The notes: a model not told the origin generated them from the sequence alone. Shown: positions 6,098 through 14,945, counted from the first letter of the stretch. The stretch: DNA of 35,545 nt from Flavobacterium sp. UGB4466 (GCF_903469665.1 NZ_CAGKLC010000048.1:1-35545), one strand, 5' to 3'. A program made the numbers and translations.

Positions 6098-8212
6098 ATG
6101 AACATTAATTTGCTGGTAAAACTTTTTTTAATTCTCTTTTGGTTCTTATTTTCTTTAACGGGATATGCACAAAGCGAGATCCCAAAAGACAGTCTTTCAA
6201 ATGCGTTAAATGAAGTTGTGATTGCTCAGAATAAAAAGACTTTTGCCAATACAAACGGAAATGTAAAAGTCGATGTTGCCAATTCTATTTATAACGTGAT
6301 TCCCAATACAGTCGATTTACTGGCAAAGTTGCCAACTGTTCAAATCAGTTCAGATAGAGAAAGTATCTCTGTTGTAGGCAGAGGGAATCCTTTAATTTAT
6401 ATCGACAATCAAAAAGTGGGAATGAATGATTTGAATGCTTTGGCCGTAGCCGATATTAAAACGATCGAAATTATTCAGAACCCCTCTTCTAAATATGAGG
6501 CTGAAGGACGTTCTGTAATTTTGATTACAAGGAAATTTAGTAAAAAAGACAGTTTTAGAACTGAGATTACTGAGGTCGCTTCTTTTAAGAAAAAGTACAA
6601 TAATTATTTTGGATTTAATACCAGTTTTAAAAAGAACAAACTGGAATGGAAGGCTAATTTTAATTACAATCAATTACAGCCCTGGGAAAATCACAGTATT
6701 GATTACCAAATTCCCAATGCCGAAATCGCGTCTAAATATGATGTGACCGCTTATTCCCAAAAAAGACAGTTCATTTTTGGAGGAAGTTTGTTTTATAAGA
6801 TAAATGAAGATGATTATTTTTCGTTTAGTGTGAACAGTAAGCTTCAGAAAGATATTTTTCCTATTCATACCTTAACTTATAATAAGAATAAAGAGATAGA
6901 AAACAACGTGTTGACTTACAGTGATAATGATACCCGAAAGAATTTTGTAAACTCTTTTTTGAATTATAATAAAAAAATAAAAGCTATTGATGCACAGGTT
7001 TTTACTGGTTTACAGTGGTCTAATTTTGATCAGGCATTGTGGAGTAATGTTAAGAATAAGTATAACGAAACTCCATTTGAATGGGCACAGCTTCGCGATC
7101 AAAAATTCAAGGTGACTGTCTTTTCGGGTAGAATTGATGCTGAAAAGAAGTTTAAAAATGAGATGAAATTTGAAATGGGAGGATTGTATTCTTCTGCTAG
7201 TTCTAAATCAGATTTTGATGTGTTATACTATGAAAATGATGAAAGGGAATTTAGTCAATACGATTTTAAAGAGCAAAATTTGGCAGGTTACAGTCAGTTT
7301 TCAGGAAAAATTAAGAAAGTCGAATTTTCCGTTGGAGTAAGGGTTGAGAATACAAATGTGGACGGGAAATTTAAAGCAGATTTGACGCCTCTAATCCGTA
7401 AAAATTACACTAATTTTTTCCCTAAAGTGCAGCTTTCTTTTCCCATAGACAGCTTAAAGAGTATTAGTGTTAATTATGCCAAAAGTATCTCGAGACCTAA
7501 TTATTCTTCTTTAAGTCAGGGAACAACCTATATTAATCCGTACTTTTTATATGCCAGAAATATTAATTTAGATCCCACGATTGTCAACGAAATCTCGTCT
7601 ACTTTTCAATACCATGATAAATCGGTTAAGCTAACGTATTATCAAAATACAAATCCGGTTTATAATAGTTTTTTCTTTGATAAGGAACTCAATATCATGA
7701 CTTTTAAGGATGTGAATTTTGAGAAAGAGTCCGCCTTGATTCTTGATTTTGAATTGCCTTTCACCTATAGATTTTGGACTACTACAAACTCATTGGTTTT
7801 TGTTTCAGAGAAAATTGAAGATTCTTCGGCCGTATTCAGGTCTTCAAAACCTTATTTTTATTATTACTCCAATAACGAATTTAGGCTTCCAGAAGATTAT
7901 GTAGTAGCGGTTGGTTTCAGGACAATTGCAAAGCAGTACAAAGGAGTTTTTGAAAGAAATGCTAGAACGGTCGTAGATGTAGGGGTTTCTAAAACGTTCT
8001 TTAAAAATTGGAGCTGTGCCCTAAGTTTTAATAATGTGTTTAAAAGTATAACAGAAGCAGAAGTTTTTACCATTAACAATATCAGTTCGAAATCCAGATA
8101 TTTGATTGATGAACATGAGATTTCAGTTTCTGTAAAGTATTCTTTTGGAAAAGTAAAGGAATCCGAATTCAAAGGAAAAAGGATGGAAGAGAATTCAGAT
8201 CGTATAAGATAA
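6098..8212 (+). CDS. Outer-membrane beta-barrel receptor (PF14905-type)
   Basis: The product has 704 residues. After a signal peptide (residues 1 to about 25, ending GYAQSE) comes a plug-like domain at about 35-145 with VDLLAKLPTVQIS, PLIYIDNQKV and IEIIQNPSSKYEAEG. The rest is a large barrel rich in aromatic beta strands. It resembles TonB-receptor relatives of the OMP_b-brl_3 family but lacks the N-terminal carboxypeptidase-regulatory-like domain most of them carry. No canonical TonB box is seen. The substrate is unknown. It is divergent from the kinase/regulator operon, and the ATTAAC repeats point to control by that system. The C-terminus ends in a charged tail (KGKRMEENSDRIR) instead of the usual terminal aromatic residue. 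Confidence 0.82.
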   Translation: MNINLLVKLFLILFWFLFSLTGYAQSEIPKDSLSNALNEVVIAQNKKTFANTNGNVKVDVANSIYNVIPNTVDLLAKLPTVQISSDRESISVVGRGNPLIYIDNQKVGMNDLNALAVADIKTIEIIQNPSSKYEAEGRSVILITRKFSKKDSFRTEITEVASFKKKYNNYFGFNTSFKKNKLEWKANFNYNQLQPWENHSIDYQIPNAEIASKYDVTAYSQKRQFIFGGSLFYKINEDDYFSFSVNSKLQKDIFPIHTLTYNKNKEIENNVLTYSDNDTRKNFVNSFLNYNKKIKAIDAQVFTGLQWSNFDQALWSNVKNKYNETPFEWAQLRDQKFKVTVFSGRIDAEKKFKNEMKFEMGGLYSSASSKSDFDVLYYENDEREFSQYDFKEQNLAGYSQFSGKIKKVEFSVGVRVENTNVDGKFKADLTPLIRKNYTNFFPKVQLSFPIDSLKSISVNYAKSISRPNYSSLSQGTTYINPYFLYARNINLDPTIVNEISSTFQYHDKSVKLTYYQNTNPVYNSFFFDKELNIMTFKDVNFEKESALILDFELPFTYRFWTTTNSLVFVSEKIEDSSAVFRSSKPYFYYYSNNEFRLPEDYVVAVGFRTIAKQYKGVFERNARTVVDVGVSKTFFKNWSCALSFNNVFKSITEAEVFTINNISSKSRYLIDEHEISVSVKYSFGKVKESEFKGKRMEENSDRIR

Positions 8213-8237
8213 AACAGCACTGTGAAATTGTCTTTCT

Positions 8238-8275
8238 GAGCGAAGTTTCAAACTTAAAATGTTCTGACTTCGCTC
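8238..8275. repeat. Inverted repeat GAGCGAAGT / ACTTCGCTC
   Basis: Perfect 9-bp arms at 8238-8246 and 8267-8275 lie between the convergent receptor gene and rsmD. The flanks extend the symmetry loosely (TTGTCTTTC on the left, GATATGACA on the right). This looks like two opposed copies of a TGTC..CGAGCGAAGT dispersed element. It may also act as a weak terminator, but no T-run follows. Confidence 0.6.
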
Positions 8276-8302
8276 GATATGACAGTATGGGCAGAGCGAG
8301 GT

Positions 8303-8908
8303 TTACCCTTCGTCTTCTTCTGTTATTTTAGTAGAGGAATCGTCTGGCAATTCTTCGTCATCATCAGTGGAGTTCAATTCGAAGAAACTAAAGAAAGATC
8401 CTCCGTAACTTTTTTGAAAAGAAAAATTACTCAAATGATCCATTTTGGTGTATTTGGAATGCTCGATAATCATCATACCGTCTTCGTGAAGTAATTCTCT
8501 TTCGAAAACCGTTACCACAATTTTCTCGAATGCTGCCTGATCAAATCCATAAGGAGGATCGGCAAAAACAATGTCGTAGGAGGTTTTACAGTTTTCCAGA
8601 AATTTGTAAACGTCACTTTTAGTTGCCGCGATGTCAAAATCGTATTCTGACGAAACCTGCTTGATAAATTTTACGCATCCAAAATCACCGTCTACTGACG
8701 TAATTGGAGCACTTCCGCGGGAGGCGAATTCAAAACTGATGTTACCGGTTCCTGAAAACAAGTCCAAAACCTTTAAACTGTCAAAACTAAAATGATTGTT
8801 CAAAACATTAAACAATGCTTCTTTACTCATGTCGGTTGTTGGTCTTACAGGAAGGTTTTTTGGCGGAAAAATGCGGCGTCCTTTGTATTTCCCTGAAATA
8901 ATTCTCAT
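8303..8908 (-). CDS. rsmD: 16S rRNA (guanine(966)-N(2))-methyltransferase RsmD
   Basis: This 201-residue SAM-dependent enzyme is predicted to methylate G966 of 16S rRNA during 30S assembly. The start MRIISGKYKGRRI and the RPTTDMSKEALFNVL segment are typical of RsmD. Motif I is DLFSGTGNISFE (residues 49-60) and the catalytic motif IV is DPPY (117-120). A short acidic tail (residues about 180-201, DDDEELPDD) is extra. Its ATG overlaps the end of the DUF3822 gene by four bases, so the two are translationally coupled. Confidence 0.95.
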   Translation of the reverse strand: MRIISGKYKGRRIFPPKNLPVRPTTDMSKEALFNVLNNHFSFDSLKVLDLFSGTGNISFEFASRGSAPITSVDGDFGCVKFIKQVSSEYDFDIAATKSDVYKFLENCKTSYDIVFADPPYGFDQAAFEKIVVTVFERELLHEDGMMIIEHSKYTKMDHLSNFSFQKSYGGSFFSFFELNSTDDDEELPDDSSTKITEEDEG

Positions 8909-9726
8909 GATTGGAATAAGATATAATGTTTTTGATTTTCGGCTGTGGTGAAGCTATTTCTTTGCTGTAAGGTGCTTACATCCAAAAAGGATATATGACG
9001 AATGTATTTATATGCAATGGCATAAAATGCATCGTTTTGGTCGATTGTACCTAATAATTCAAGTGGAAAACTTTCAGGATTCAAACTTAATTGTTCGGCA
9101 GTAAAAAGCAAATAATAAATAAAGTCTTCAGGTGTTTGATATTCAAATGAATTGAACAATAATAGTTTTTGATTTTGGACTACAATCACTTCAAAATGAC
9201 CGGGGTTGAAATTAACGACCATTTTTTTATCGTCATTGTTTCTTGAAGCGTCCAGAATTTTTTCGACTAAAATACTGTTGGCATGTTTGTAGTCAAAAGT
9301 GCCGAACTGATCGATGAAAAAATTGTTGATGTTAACATACGGTATATAAACCGCATTCATTTGGTATTTTGAAATCTGATCGTAAGCAAAAAAATCAGTT
9401 TCGAAAACTTTTGTATTGTATTGCAGGTAACTTCCAAGGTAGTTTTCATCAAACAAAGCCGTTGGAACAAAAGTAGAAAGATTGTTATTGTGAATCACTA
9501 AAACTTCGTCGTAAGTTTCCGTTAGTTCCGGGTGATTTCTAAAAGCATCTCCAAACAATTCTTCAATCTTGGTCGTTTTGTGAAACGTATCGAAATGAAT
9601 TTCTTTTAAAGAAGTAACCGTATTATTTAAAGTGTCAAAACAACAAAATGACAATCCGGTCAGAGAAACCTGAATAGAAAGCTTTTTGTAATTTTTTGAA
9701 GTGATGTTAGTGTTTTGTAATGACAT
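8905..9726 (-). CDS. DUF3822 family protein
   Basis: The product has 273 residues with no signal peptide and no membrane segment. It matches in layout the Bacteroidota DUF3822 family, recalled to have an actin/ASKHA-like fold. The two-lobed pattern is suggested by LSIQVSLTGLSFCCFD at the N-terminus and MVVNFNPGHFEVIVVQNQ near residue 165. The biochemical role is unknown. It overlaps rsmD by ATGA, an arrangement that suggests a shared operon and possibly a link to ribosome maturation; that link is inference only. A minus-strand -7 box lies about 50 bases upstream. Confidence 0.85.
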   Translation of the reverse strand: MSLQNTNITSKNYKKLSIQVSLTGLSFCCFDTLNNTVTSLKEIHFDTFHKTTKIEELFGDAFRNHPELTETYDEVLVIHNNNLSTFVPTALFDENYLGSYLQYNTKVFETDFFAYDQISKYQMNAVYIPYVNINNFFIDQFGTFDYKHANSILVEKILDASRNNDDKKMVVNFNPGHFEVIVVQNQKLLLFNSFEYQTPEDFIYYLLFTAEQLSLNPESFPLELLGTIDQNDAFYAIAYKYIRHISFLDVSTLQQRNSFTTAENQKHYILFQS

Positions 9727-9777
9727 ATTGATTTACAATTCGTTACCTGTTTTTCAAGAAGGAATTTTAGGCGACCA

Positions 9778-9785
9778 CAAACTTA
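9778..9785 (-). promoter_or_regulatory. -7 box for the DUF3822-rsmD operon
   Basis: On the minus strand the sequence reads TAAGTTTG, an exact TAnnTTTG match, 51 bases before the DUF3822 ATG. A TTATTG word 15 bases further upstream is a slightly close -33 candidate. Confidence 0.5.
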
Positions 9786-9917
9786 CAAATTAAAAAGGAA
9801 CAATAATAATTGCAATTTCAAAAAACAATTTCACATTCATTTTAATAGAAAGTTAAGAAAAGTTTTTTTTTGAAAAATAAATTTGGGGTTCTTTATAAAT
9901 TCTGCCGGGGTAAAAAT

Positions 9918-9954
9918 TTTAAATTGGCATTGCCATTTAAAAAGACGAACTTTG
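9918..9954 (+). promoter_or_regulatory. Palindrome and -7-like box before the helicase gene
   Basis: An imperfect palindrome, TTTAAATTGGCA / TGCCATTTAAA, at 9918-9941 has one bulged base. It is followed by GAACTTTG at 9947-9954, which misses TAnnTTTG only at the first base. The palindrome covers the spacer and -33 zone, where a repressor could act. The ATG is at 9972. Confidence 0.4.
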
Positions 9955-9971
9955 TATCTTAAATTTACCCT

Positions 9972-11396
9972 ATGAATTCAGCATTGTTTTACGGCGTTTT
10001 GCAAAAAAAGTTTCCATTTGCACCAACTTATAAGCAGGATATTTTTTTTCAAAAAATCGCTATTTTTTTAACCGAACCGGCTAACGACACCATTTTTGTT
10101 TTGAAAGGATATGCAGGAACGGGAAAAACAACTGTGATTTCAACCATAGTGAACAATTTGGGGGATATTAATAAAAAGTTTGTCTTGCTGGCGCCAACGG
10201 GACGTGCAGCAAAGGTAATCGCCAGTTATTCAAATACACCCGCATTTACGATTCATAAAAAAATATATTTTCCGAAAAAATCTTCCGGTGGAGGTGTAGC
10301 TTTTACCAAACAGCTCAATAAACATAAAAACACCATTTTTATCGTCGACGAGGCCTCGATGATTTCTGATAATAATTCCGATTCAAAATTATACGATAAC
10401 GGATCACTGTTGGATGATTTGATTACCTATGTCTATTCGGGAACCAATTGTAAAATGATTCTTTTAGGAGATACTGCGCAGCTTCCTCCTGTAAATATGG
10501 ATATTAGCCCGGCTTTGGATACGCATACTTTAGGGATTCACTATGGTAAAGAAGTCGAACATATCGAGCTGGACGAGGTCATGCGTCAGGAAGAAAGTTC
10601 AGGAATTTTGTTCAATGCGACAGAACTAAGAGAATTGCTGAAGGAAAGTTTTATTACCGAATTTAGGTTCAATGTTAGAGGATTCAAAGACATTGTTCGA
10701 TTGACGGACGGGTATGACATTCAGGATGCTATCAATATGGCTTACAGTAATTACAGTATTGAAGATACCGCTTTTATTGTTCGCTCGAATAAAAGAGCCA
10801 ATCAGTATAACGAGCAAATCCGAACCAGAATTTTATTTAAAGAAAGTGAACTGTCGGCAGGAGATTTCTTGATGGTGGTTAAGAATAATTATTTCTGGCT
10901 GAAAGAAACAGATGAGGCAGGATTTATTGCCAATGGAGATATTATCGAAGTTCTAGAGCTTTTTGGAATCAAGGAATTGTACGGATTTAATTTTGCAAAG
11001 GTAAAAATCAGAATGGTCGATTATCCGGACCAAAAGCCTTTTGAAACGGTATTGATTTTAGATACCATAAAAAGTGAATCTCCATCCTTAACCTACGAAG
11101 AATCCAATCGTTTGTATGAGGAAGTAATGAAAGATTATGAAGGTGAAAGTACAAAATACAAGAAGTTTCAGAAAGTAAAAGAAAACGAATATTTTAACGG
11201 TTTACAGGTGAAATTCTCCTATGCAATTACCTGTCATAAATCGCAAGGTGGACAATGGAATACCGTTTTTATTGAGCAGCCGTATTTGCCAAACGGAATT
11301 GATCGCGATTACATCAGATGGCTGTACACGGCTATGACACGTGCTAAAAATAAGTTATATTTGATAGGGTTTAAAGACGAAAGTTTCGAGGAATAA
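9972..11396 (+). CDS. RecD-like ATP-dependent DNA helicase (SF1)
   Basis: This 474-residue protein has Walker A GYAGTGKT at 46-53, the motif Ia region LLAPTGRAAKVI, Walker B FIVDEASM (D126/E127) and motif III LGDTAQLPPV. The C-terminal UvrD_C_2-type region has FSYAITCHKSQGGQW and YTAMTRAKNKLYL. The architecture is that of stand-alone RecD/exonuclease V alpha-like helicases common in Bacteroidota, without RecB or RecC nearby and without a nuclease domain. It probably acts on DNA ends or replication intermediates. It is a single gene, with a possible operator palindrome upstream. Confidence 0.9.
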   Translation: MNSALFYGVLQKKFPFAPTYKQDIFFQKIAIFLTEPANDTIFVLKGYAGTGKTTVISTIVNNLGDINKKFVLLAPTGRAAKVIASYSNTPAFTIHKKIYFPKKSSGGGVAFTKQLNKHKNTIFIVDEASMISDNNSDSKLYDNGSLLDDLITYVYSGTNCKMILLGDTAQLPPVNMDISPALDTHTLGIHYGKEVEHIELDEVMRQEESSGILFNATELRELLKESFITEFRFNVRGFKDIVRLTDGYDIQDAINMAYSNYSIEDTAFIVRSNKRANQYNEQIRTRILFKESELSAGDFLMVVKNNYFWLKETDEAGFIANGDIIEVLELFGIKELYGFNFAKVKIRMVDYPDQKPFETVLILDTIKSESPSLTYEESNRLYEEVMKDYEGESTKYKKFQKVKENEYFNGLQVKFSYAITCHKSQGGQWNTVFIEQPYLPNGIDRDYIRWLYTAMTRAKNKLYLIGFKDESFEE

Positions 11397-11397
11397 A

Positions 11398-11464
11398 ACA
11401 CGAATTTCACTAATTGTCACGATTTTTTTAGATTTAGTATTGGTTAGATCTGTGAAATTCGTGT
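11398..11464. repeat. Inverted repeat flanking the helicase-ygiD gap
   Basis: ACACGAATTTCAC at 11398-11410 and its exact complement GTGAAATTCGTGT at 11452-11464 (13 bp each) enclose a 41-base AT-rich spacer. They fill almost the whole gap between the helicase stop and the ygiD start. This is similar in style to the element at 12345-12621. Confidence 0.75.
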
Positions 11465-11478
11465 TAGAACCATTTACT

Positions 11479-12309
11479 ATGACAACACTAAACGACTTAC
11501 ATTCGATTTCGTCTTCGTTTTCGAATACTGATAAAATGCCGGTTTTGTTTTTGGGACACGGGAGTCCGATGAATGCAATTGAAGAAAATCAGTTTGTAAC
11601 CGGTTTTCGGGATCTCGCAAAAACATTGCCGCAGCCCAATGCTATTTTGTGTATTTCGGCTCACTGGTTTACCAATGGTACCAAAGTAACAGCGATGCAG
11701 ATGCCCAGAACGATTCATGATTTCGGAGGATTTCCTCAAGCCCTTTTTGAGGTGCAGTATCCTGCAAAAGGAAGCCCGGAATTAGCCCACGAGACTAAAA
11801 AAATATTAGAACCCGTGTTGGTAGATTTAGACGAGCACTGGGGACTGGATCATGGTGCCTGGAGTGTAATCAAACACTTATATCCGGAAGCGAACGTTCC
11901 TGTGATTCAGTTGAGTATTGATTATACAAAGTCGGGACAATATCATTTTGAGTTGGCACAAAAACTACAATCCTTACGCCGCAAAGGAGTTTTAATTATT
12001 GGAAGCGGAAACATTGTTCATAATTTGCGATTGGTCGATTTCAGGAACTTTGATAAAGACAATTACGGTTACGATTGGGCAATTGAAGCGAGGGAAACCA
12101 TCAACAGTCACTTATTAAACGATAATTTTCAGCCTTTGATTGACTTCGAAAAAATGAATAAAGCGACCCAATTGGCAATTCCTACTCCCGAGCATTATTT
12201 GCCATTATTATATACTTTAGGATTAAAAGAAAAGTCGGAAGAACTTAGTTTGTTTAATGATAAACTATTAGCAGGTTCTTTGAGCATGACATCGGTGAAA
12301 ATAATGTAA
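11479..12309 (+). CDS. ygiD: 4,5-DOPA-extradiol-dioxygenase-like protein YgiD (LigB family)
   Basis: The product has 276 residues. Metal-ligand signatures of the LigB/DODA fold are present: LFLGHGSPMNA, ISAHWF, LDHGAWSVI and the late IIGSGNIVHNLR. E. coli YgiD cleaves L-DOPA at the 4,5 position in vitro; the physiological substrate here is unknown. The ATG at 11479 (MTTLNDLHSI) is preferred. An in-frame TTG at 11440 would add 13 residues encoded by the upstream inverted repeat, which is unlikely. No neighbour suggests an aromatic-degradation pathway. Confidence 0.88.
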   Translation: MTTLNDLHSISSSFSNTDKMPVLFLGHGSPMNAIEENQFVTGFRDLAKTLPQPNAILCISAHWFTNGTKVTAMQMPRTIHDFGGFPQALFEVQYPAKGSPELAHETKKILEPVLVDLDEHWGLDHGAWSVIKHLYPEANVPVIQLSIDYTKSGQYHFELAQKLQSLRRKGVLIIGSGNIVHNLRLVDFRNFDKDNYGYDWAIEARETINSHLLNDNFQPLIDFEKMNKATQLAIPTPEHYLPLLYTLGLKEKSEELSLFNDKLLAGSLSMTSVKIM

Positions 12310-12344
12310 TGCGATTTTGTGAATCTCTGCGAAAGGGTTATTGC

Positions 12345-12621
12345 GCAGAGATACACAAAGATGCCACGGAGATTCGCTAAGATTATTTTCTCTTCTTCTA
12401 AGTTATATTGATCGAAATAACAGTCGGCGATACTCAAGTAATTTGTTGCTAGATATTATATAAAAAGGTTTCTCGCAGATTTAGGCAGATTAAATTTGGA
12501 AAAACCTATTACGCATTCTATGATGAAAAATCTGCTGGATCTGCAAAATCTGCGTGACAAAAATTACGCAACATGTAAAAAAAACTCCGTGAATCTCTGT
12601 GGCATCTTTGTGAATCTCTGC
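12345..12621. repeat. Nested inverted-repeat intergenic element
   Basis: The outer arms at 12345-12377 and 12589-12621 are complementary at 30 of 33 positions. Inside them, CGCAGATTTAGGCAGATT near 12475 pairs imperfectly with the ATCTGCAAAATCTGCG segment near 12538-12553. Words such as AATCTCTGCG and ATCTGC recur several times. The element fills the 323-base gap between ygiD and the convergent beta-propeller gene. I see no open frame in it and no T-run terminator. Confidence 0.75.
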
Positions 12622-12632
12622 GAAATCCTAAT

Positions 12633-13970
12633 TTAGGATTCTTTTTCTAAGTTATACGCATACAGATAACCGTCGGCACTTCCGAAGTAAACTGTATTAT
12701 TACTAATGAATGGCGAAGAAACAATTGATCCCAGTTTGTACAATTCATCCATTGCTTTTTTATTGTTTTCATATACAGAAAGGTCTGTGTAGTGCGCAGC
12801 GTGAACAGAATCTAATAAATCATTTTTTAAGACAGAAGCAGCAAATTGCTTACGGTCCTCGGTGCTTATGGTTTTAGATTTCTTTCCGTTAGAAAGAAGG
12901 TCTAGACTAAAGAAATTGCCTGTAAAATCACCAAAATAAATAGTGCTTCCTGCAATGGCCGGAGAATTATAGATGTAACCATTCGTTTTGAATCGATATT
13001 TTTCTGCACCATTTCTGGCATCCAGAGCCAGTAGGGCATAAGTGTCTGAAGTTCCTACATAAACCGTATTATTCTGAATCACTGCAGTACTTAGAACCCA
13101 GGAATTTTCGGCATCGTATTTCCAAACCAATTTTCCGGTTTCGGCTTCAAGAGCAAAGAAGAACGGCTCTCTGGCTCCAAAAAAGACTTTTCCATCAGCA
13201 ACAGCTACCGAAGATTGGATTCCTTTAAAACCTGGTTTTGTTCCGGTTGCAAAGCGCCAGATCTCCTTACCGGTTTCGATGTTTAAGGCGTATAGAACAG
13301 CATCCCAGCCGCCAACGTAAATTTTATTCTGATCGATTACCGGAGTTCCGTGTACAGGTCCGTTGGTTTTAAACTTCCATTTTAAACTTCCTGTTTTGGC
13401 ATCCAGCGAATAAACATTTCCGTCACTGCTGCCGAATAACACCACTGCTTGTTTTTCTTTTTTGTAAACGACAGGGGAGGACAGATAAAAACTCCATAAA
13501 TCTTCCATGTATTGAGTTTCCGGCTTCAGTCCAAATATGCCTTTTTCTCCAAACCAATGTTCTCCACCGGTTTTAAATTTCCAGATTAATTTTCCGTTTT
13601 GAGTGTTTACCGCGTAATAGTTTCCATCAAAACTTCCAAAGAAAACAGTATTTTCAAAGAGGCCGGGAGTACTGTGGATGGCTCCGTTAGTTTTGAATTT
13701 CCACTTTGTTTTGCCTGAGTTTTCTTCAACAGCGTAAAGAAAACCATCTTCGCTGCCAATATAAACAATACCGTTTTTTGTAACCGGAGAGGAGAAAATT
13801 TTACCGTCGGTTTTGAATTTCCATTTCAGGCTGGAAGTAGGCTGATACCCTTGTCCGCTGAAAATGCGATCTGTAAAAGCATTGTTTATAGTAGATTTTT
13901 TTTGGCAGAAGGCCGAGGGAATAAAAGTTAAGTTTAATAAAAGCAAGGGCAAAATCAGGTGTTTTTTCAT
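12633..13970 (-). CDS. PQQ-like beta-propeller repeat protein, secreted
   Basis: The product has 445 residues. A signal peptide (MKKHLILPLLLLNL, ending near SAFCQ) is followed by seven or eight blades of about 40 residues. Each has the pattern WKFKT(N/D)G..(H/Y)(S/N)(S/T)P and (I/V)Y(F/V)G..DG..YA(L/V)(D/N)..(N/T)GK. Blades start near residues 49, 90, 128, 197, 239, 283, 328 and 405. This is the fold of BamB and PQQ-dependent dehydrogenases, but no catalytic PQQ-dehydrogenase domain is present. A structural or binding role in the periplasm or at the surface is likely. It is a single gene, convergent with ygiD and divergent from kdsB. Confidence 0.87.
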   Translation of the reverse strand: MKKHLILPLLLLNLTFIPSAFCQKKSTINNAFTDRIFSGQGYQPTSSLKWKFKTDGKIFSSPVTKNGIVYIGSEDGFLYAVEENSGKTKWKFKTNGAIHSTPGLFENTVFFGSFDGNYYAVNTQNGKLIWKFKTGGEHWFGEKGIFGLKPETQYMEDLWSFYLSSPVVYKKEKQAVVLFGSSDGNVYSLDAKTGSLKWKFKTNGPVHGTPVIDQNKIYVGGWDAVLYALNIETGKEIWRFATGTKPGFKGIQSSVAVADGKVFFGAREPFFFALEAETGKLVWKYDAENSWVLSTAVIQNNTVYVGTSDTYALLALDARNGAEKYRFKTNGYIYNSPAIAGSTIYFGDFTGNFFSLDLLSNGKKSKTISTEDRKQFAASVLKNDLLDSVHAAHYTDLSVYENNKKAMDELYKLGSIVSSPFISNNTVYFGSADGYLYAYNLEKES

Positions 13971-14075
13971 AGTGGTTTTTTCTGATAAATATAATGCATT
14001 TTTTAAGGGGCTGTTCTTCAGATTTGTAAATTACGACAAAGAATATTTTTTTTAAACTTATTAGTTTTGAATAGT

Positions 14076-14083
14076 TACATTTG
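14076..14083 (+). promoter_or_regulatory. -7 box for kdsB
   Basis: TACATTTG is an exact TAnnTTTG match 27 bases before the kdsB ATG. No TTTG is seen at the expected -33 position. Confidence 0.5.
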
Positions 14084-14110
14084 TTTAGAAGTTTATAAAA
14101 GAAAAATAAA

Positions 14111-14845
14111 ATGAAGATTATAGCTGTAATTCCGGCGCGATATGCATCAACACGTTTTCCTGCCAAACTAATGCAGGATTTAGGAGGGAAAACCGTGATT
14201 TTAAGAACGTATGAGGCAACCGTCGCTACAAAATTATTTGACGATGTATTTGTGGTGACTGATTCCGATTTAATTTATAATGAAATTGTAAATCAGGGTG
14301 GAAAAGCTATTAGGAGTATTAAAGAACATGAATCGGGAAGTGATCGAATTGCAGAAGCGGTTGCGGGTCTTGATGTTGATATTGTGGTAAATGTGCAGGG
14401 AGATGAACCTTTTACTGAAGCCGGACCTTTAGAGCAGGTTTTGTCTGTGTTTAAAGACGACAGAGAACGCAAAATAGATCTGGCATCTTTAATGCGTGAG
14501 ATTACCGATGAAACTGAAATTAACAATCCGAATAATGTAAAAGTGGTGGTCGATCAGTCGCAGTTTGCGTTGTATTTTTCGAGATCGGTAATTCCGTATC
14601 CAAGAGATAAAGACGTTGGGGTACGTTACTTTCAGCACATTGGAATTTATGCTTTTAGAAAACAGGCTTTATTGGATTTTTACAGTCTGCCGATGAAATC
14701 TTTAGAAGCTTCCGAGAAATTAGAGCAATTACGTTATTTAGAATTCGGGAAACGTATAAAAATGGTAGAAACCACCCATGTCGGAATCGGAATTGATACT
14801 GCCGAGGATTTAGAAAAAGCAAGAGCTATTTTAAAGGATATTTGA
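14111..14845 (+). CDS. kdsB: 3-deoxy-manno-octulosonate cytidylyltransferase
   Basis: This 244-residue cytosolic enzyme activates KDO with CTP to form CMP-KDO for the lipopolysaccharide inner core. The hallmarks are the nucleotide-binding start [16 protein letters not shown] (residues 6-21), [21 protein letters not shown] and the C-terminal [13 protein letters not shown]. The length is standard. It fits functionally with the lipid A-type acyltransferase and glmM elsewhere in the window, although they are not in one operon. It ends before a heptad array and a strong shared terminator. Confidence 0.96.
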   Translation: MKIIAVIPARYASTRFPAKLMQDLGGKTVILRTYEATVATKLFDDVFVVTDSDLIYNEIVNQGGKAIRSIKEHESGSDRIAEAVAGLDVDIVVNVQGDEPFTEAGPLEQVLSVFKDDRERKIDLASLMREITDETEINNPNNVKVVVDQSQFALYFSRSVIPYPRDKDVGVRYFQHIGIYAFRKQALLDFYSLPMKSLEASEKLEQLRYLEFGKRIKMVETTHVGIGIDTAEDLEKARAILKDI

Positions 14846-14893
14846 TCGGAGCAGGTTAAGTGGGAAGTTTGTGAAATGTAAAATGTGAGATGT

Positions 14894-14942
14894 GGAACCT
14901 GAAACCTGAAACTTCAAACCTGAAACTTGAAACCTGAAACTA
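14894..14942 (+). repeat. 7-bp tandem repeat, GAAACYT unit
   Basis: Seven units in phase: GGAACCT, GAAACCT, GAAACTT, CAAACCT, GAAACTT, GAAACCT and GAAACTA. The preceding bases (14869-14893, GAAATGTAAAATGTGAGATG) match the text before the array at 1896. Confidence 0.85.
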
Positions 14943-14945
14943 AAA

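Noticed and set aside
8279..8494. Open frame of 71 codons on the plus strand
   Set aside because: It lies antisense to the C-terminal part of rsmD, has no recognisable domain, and is explained as a shadow frame.
9972..11396. Helicase as part of a defence system
   Set aside because: No nuclease, methylase or other defence gene adjoins it; RecD-like single helicases are common housekeeping genes in Bacteroidota.
13801..14166. Open frame of 121 codons on the minus strand overlapping the beta-propeller and kdsB starts
   Set aside because: It runs through the promoter region and across two well-supported genes; the composition is not protein-like.
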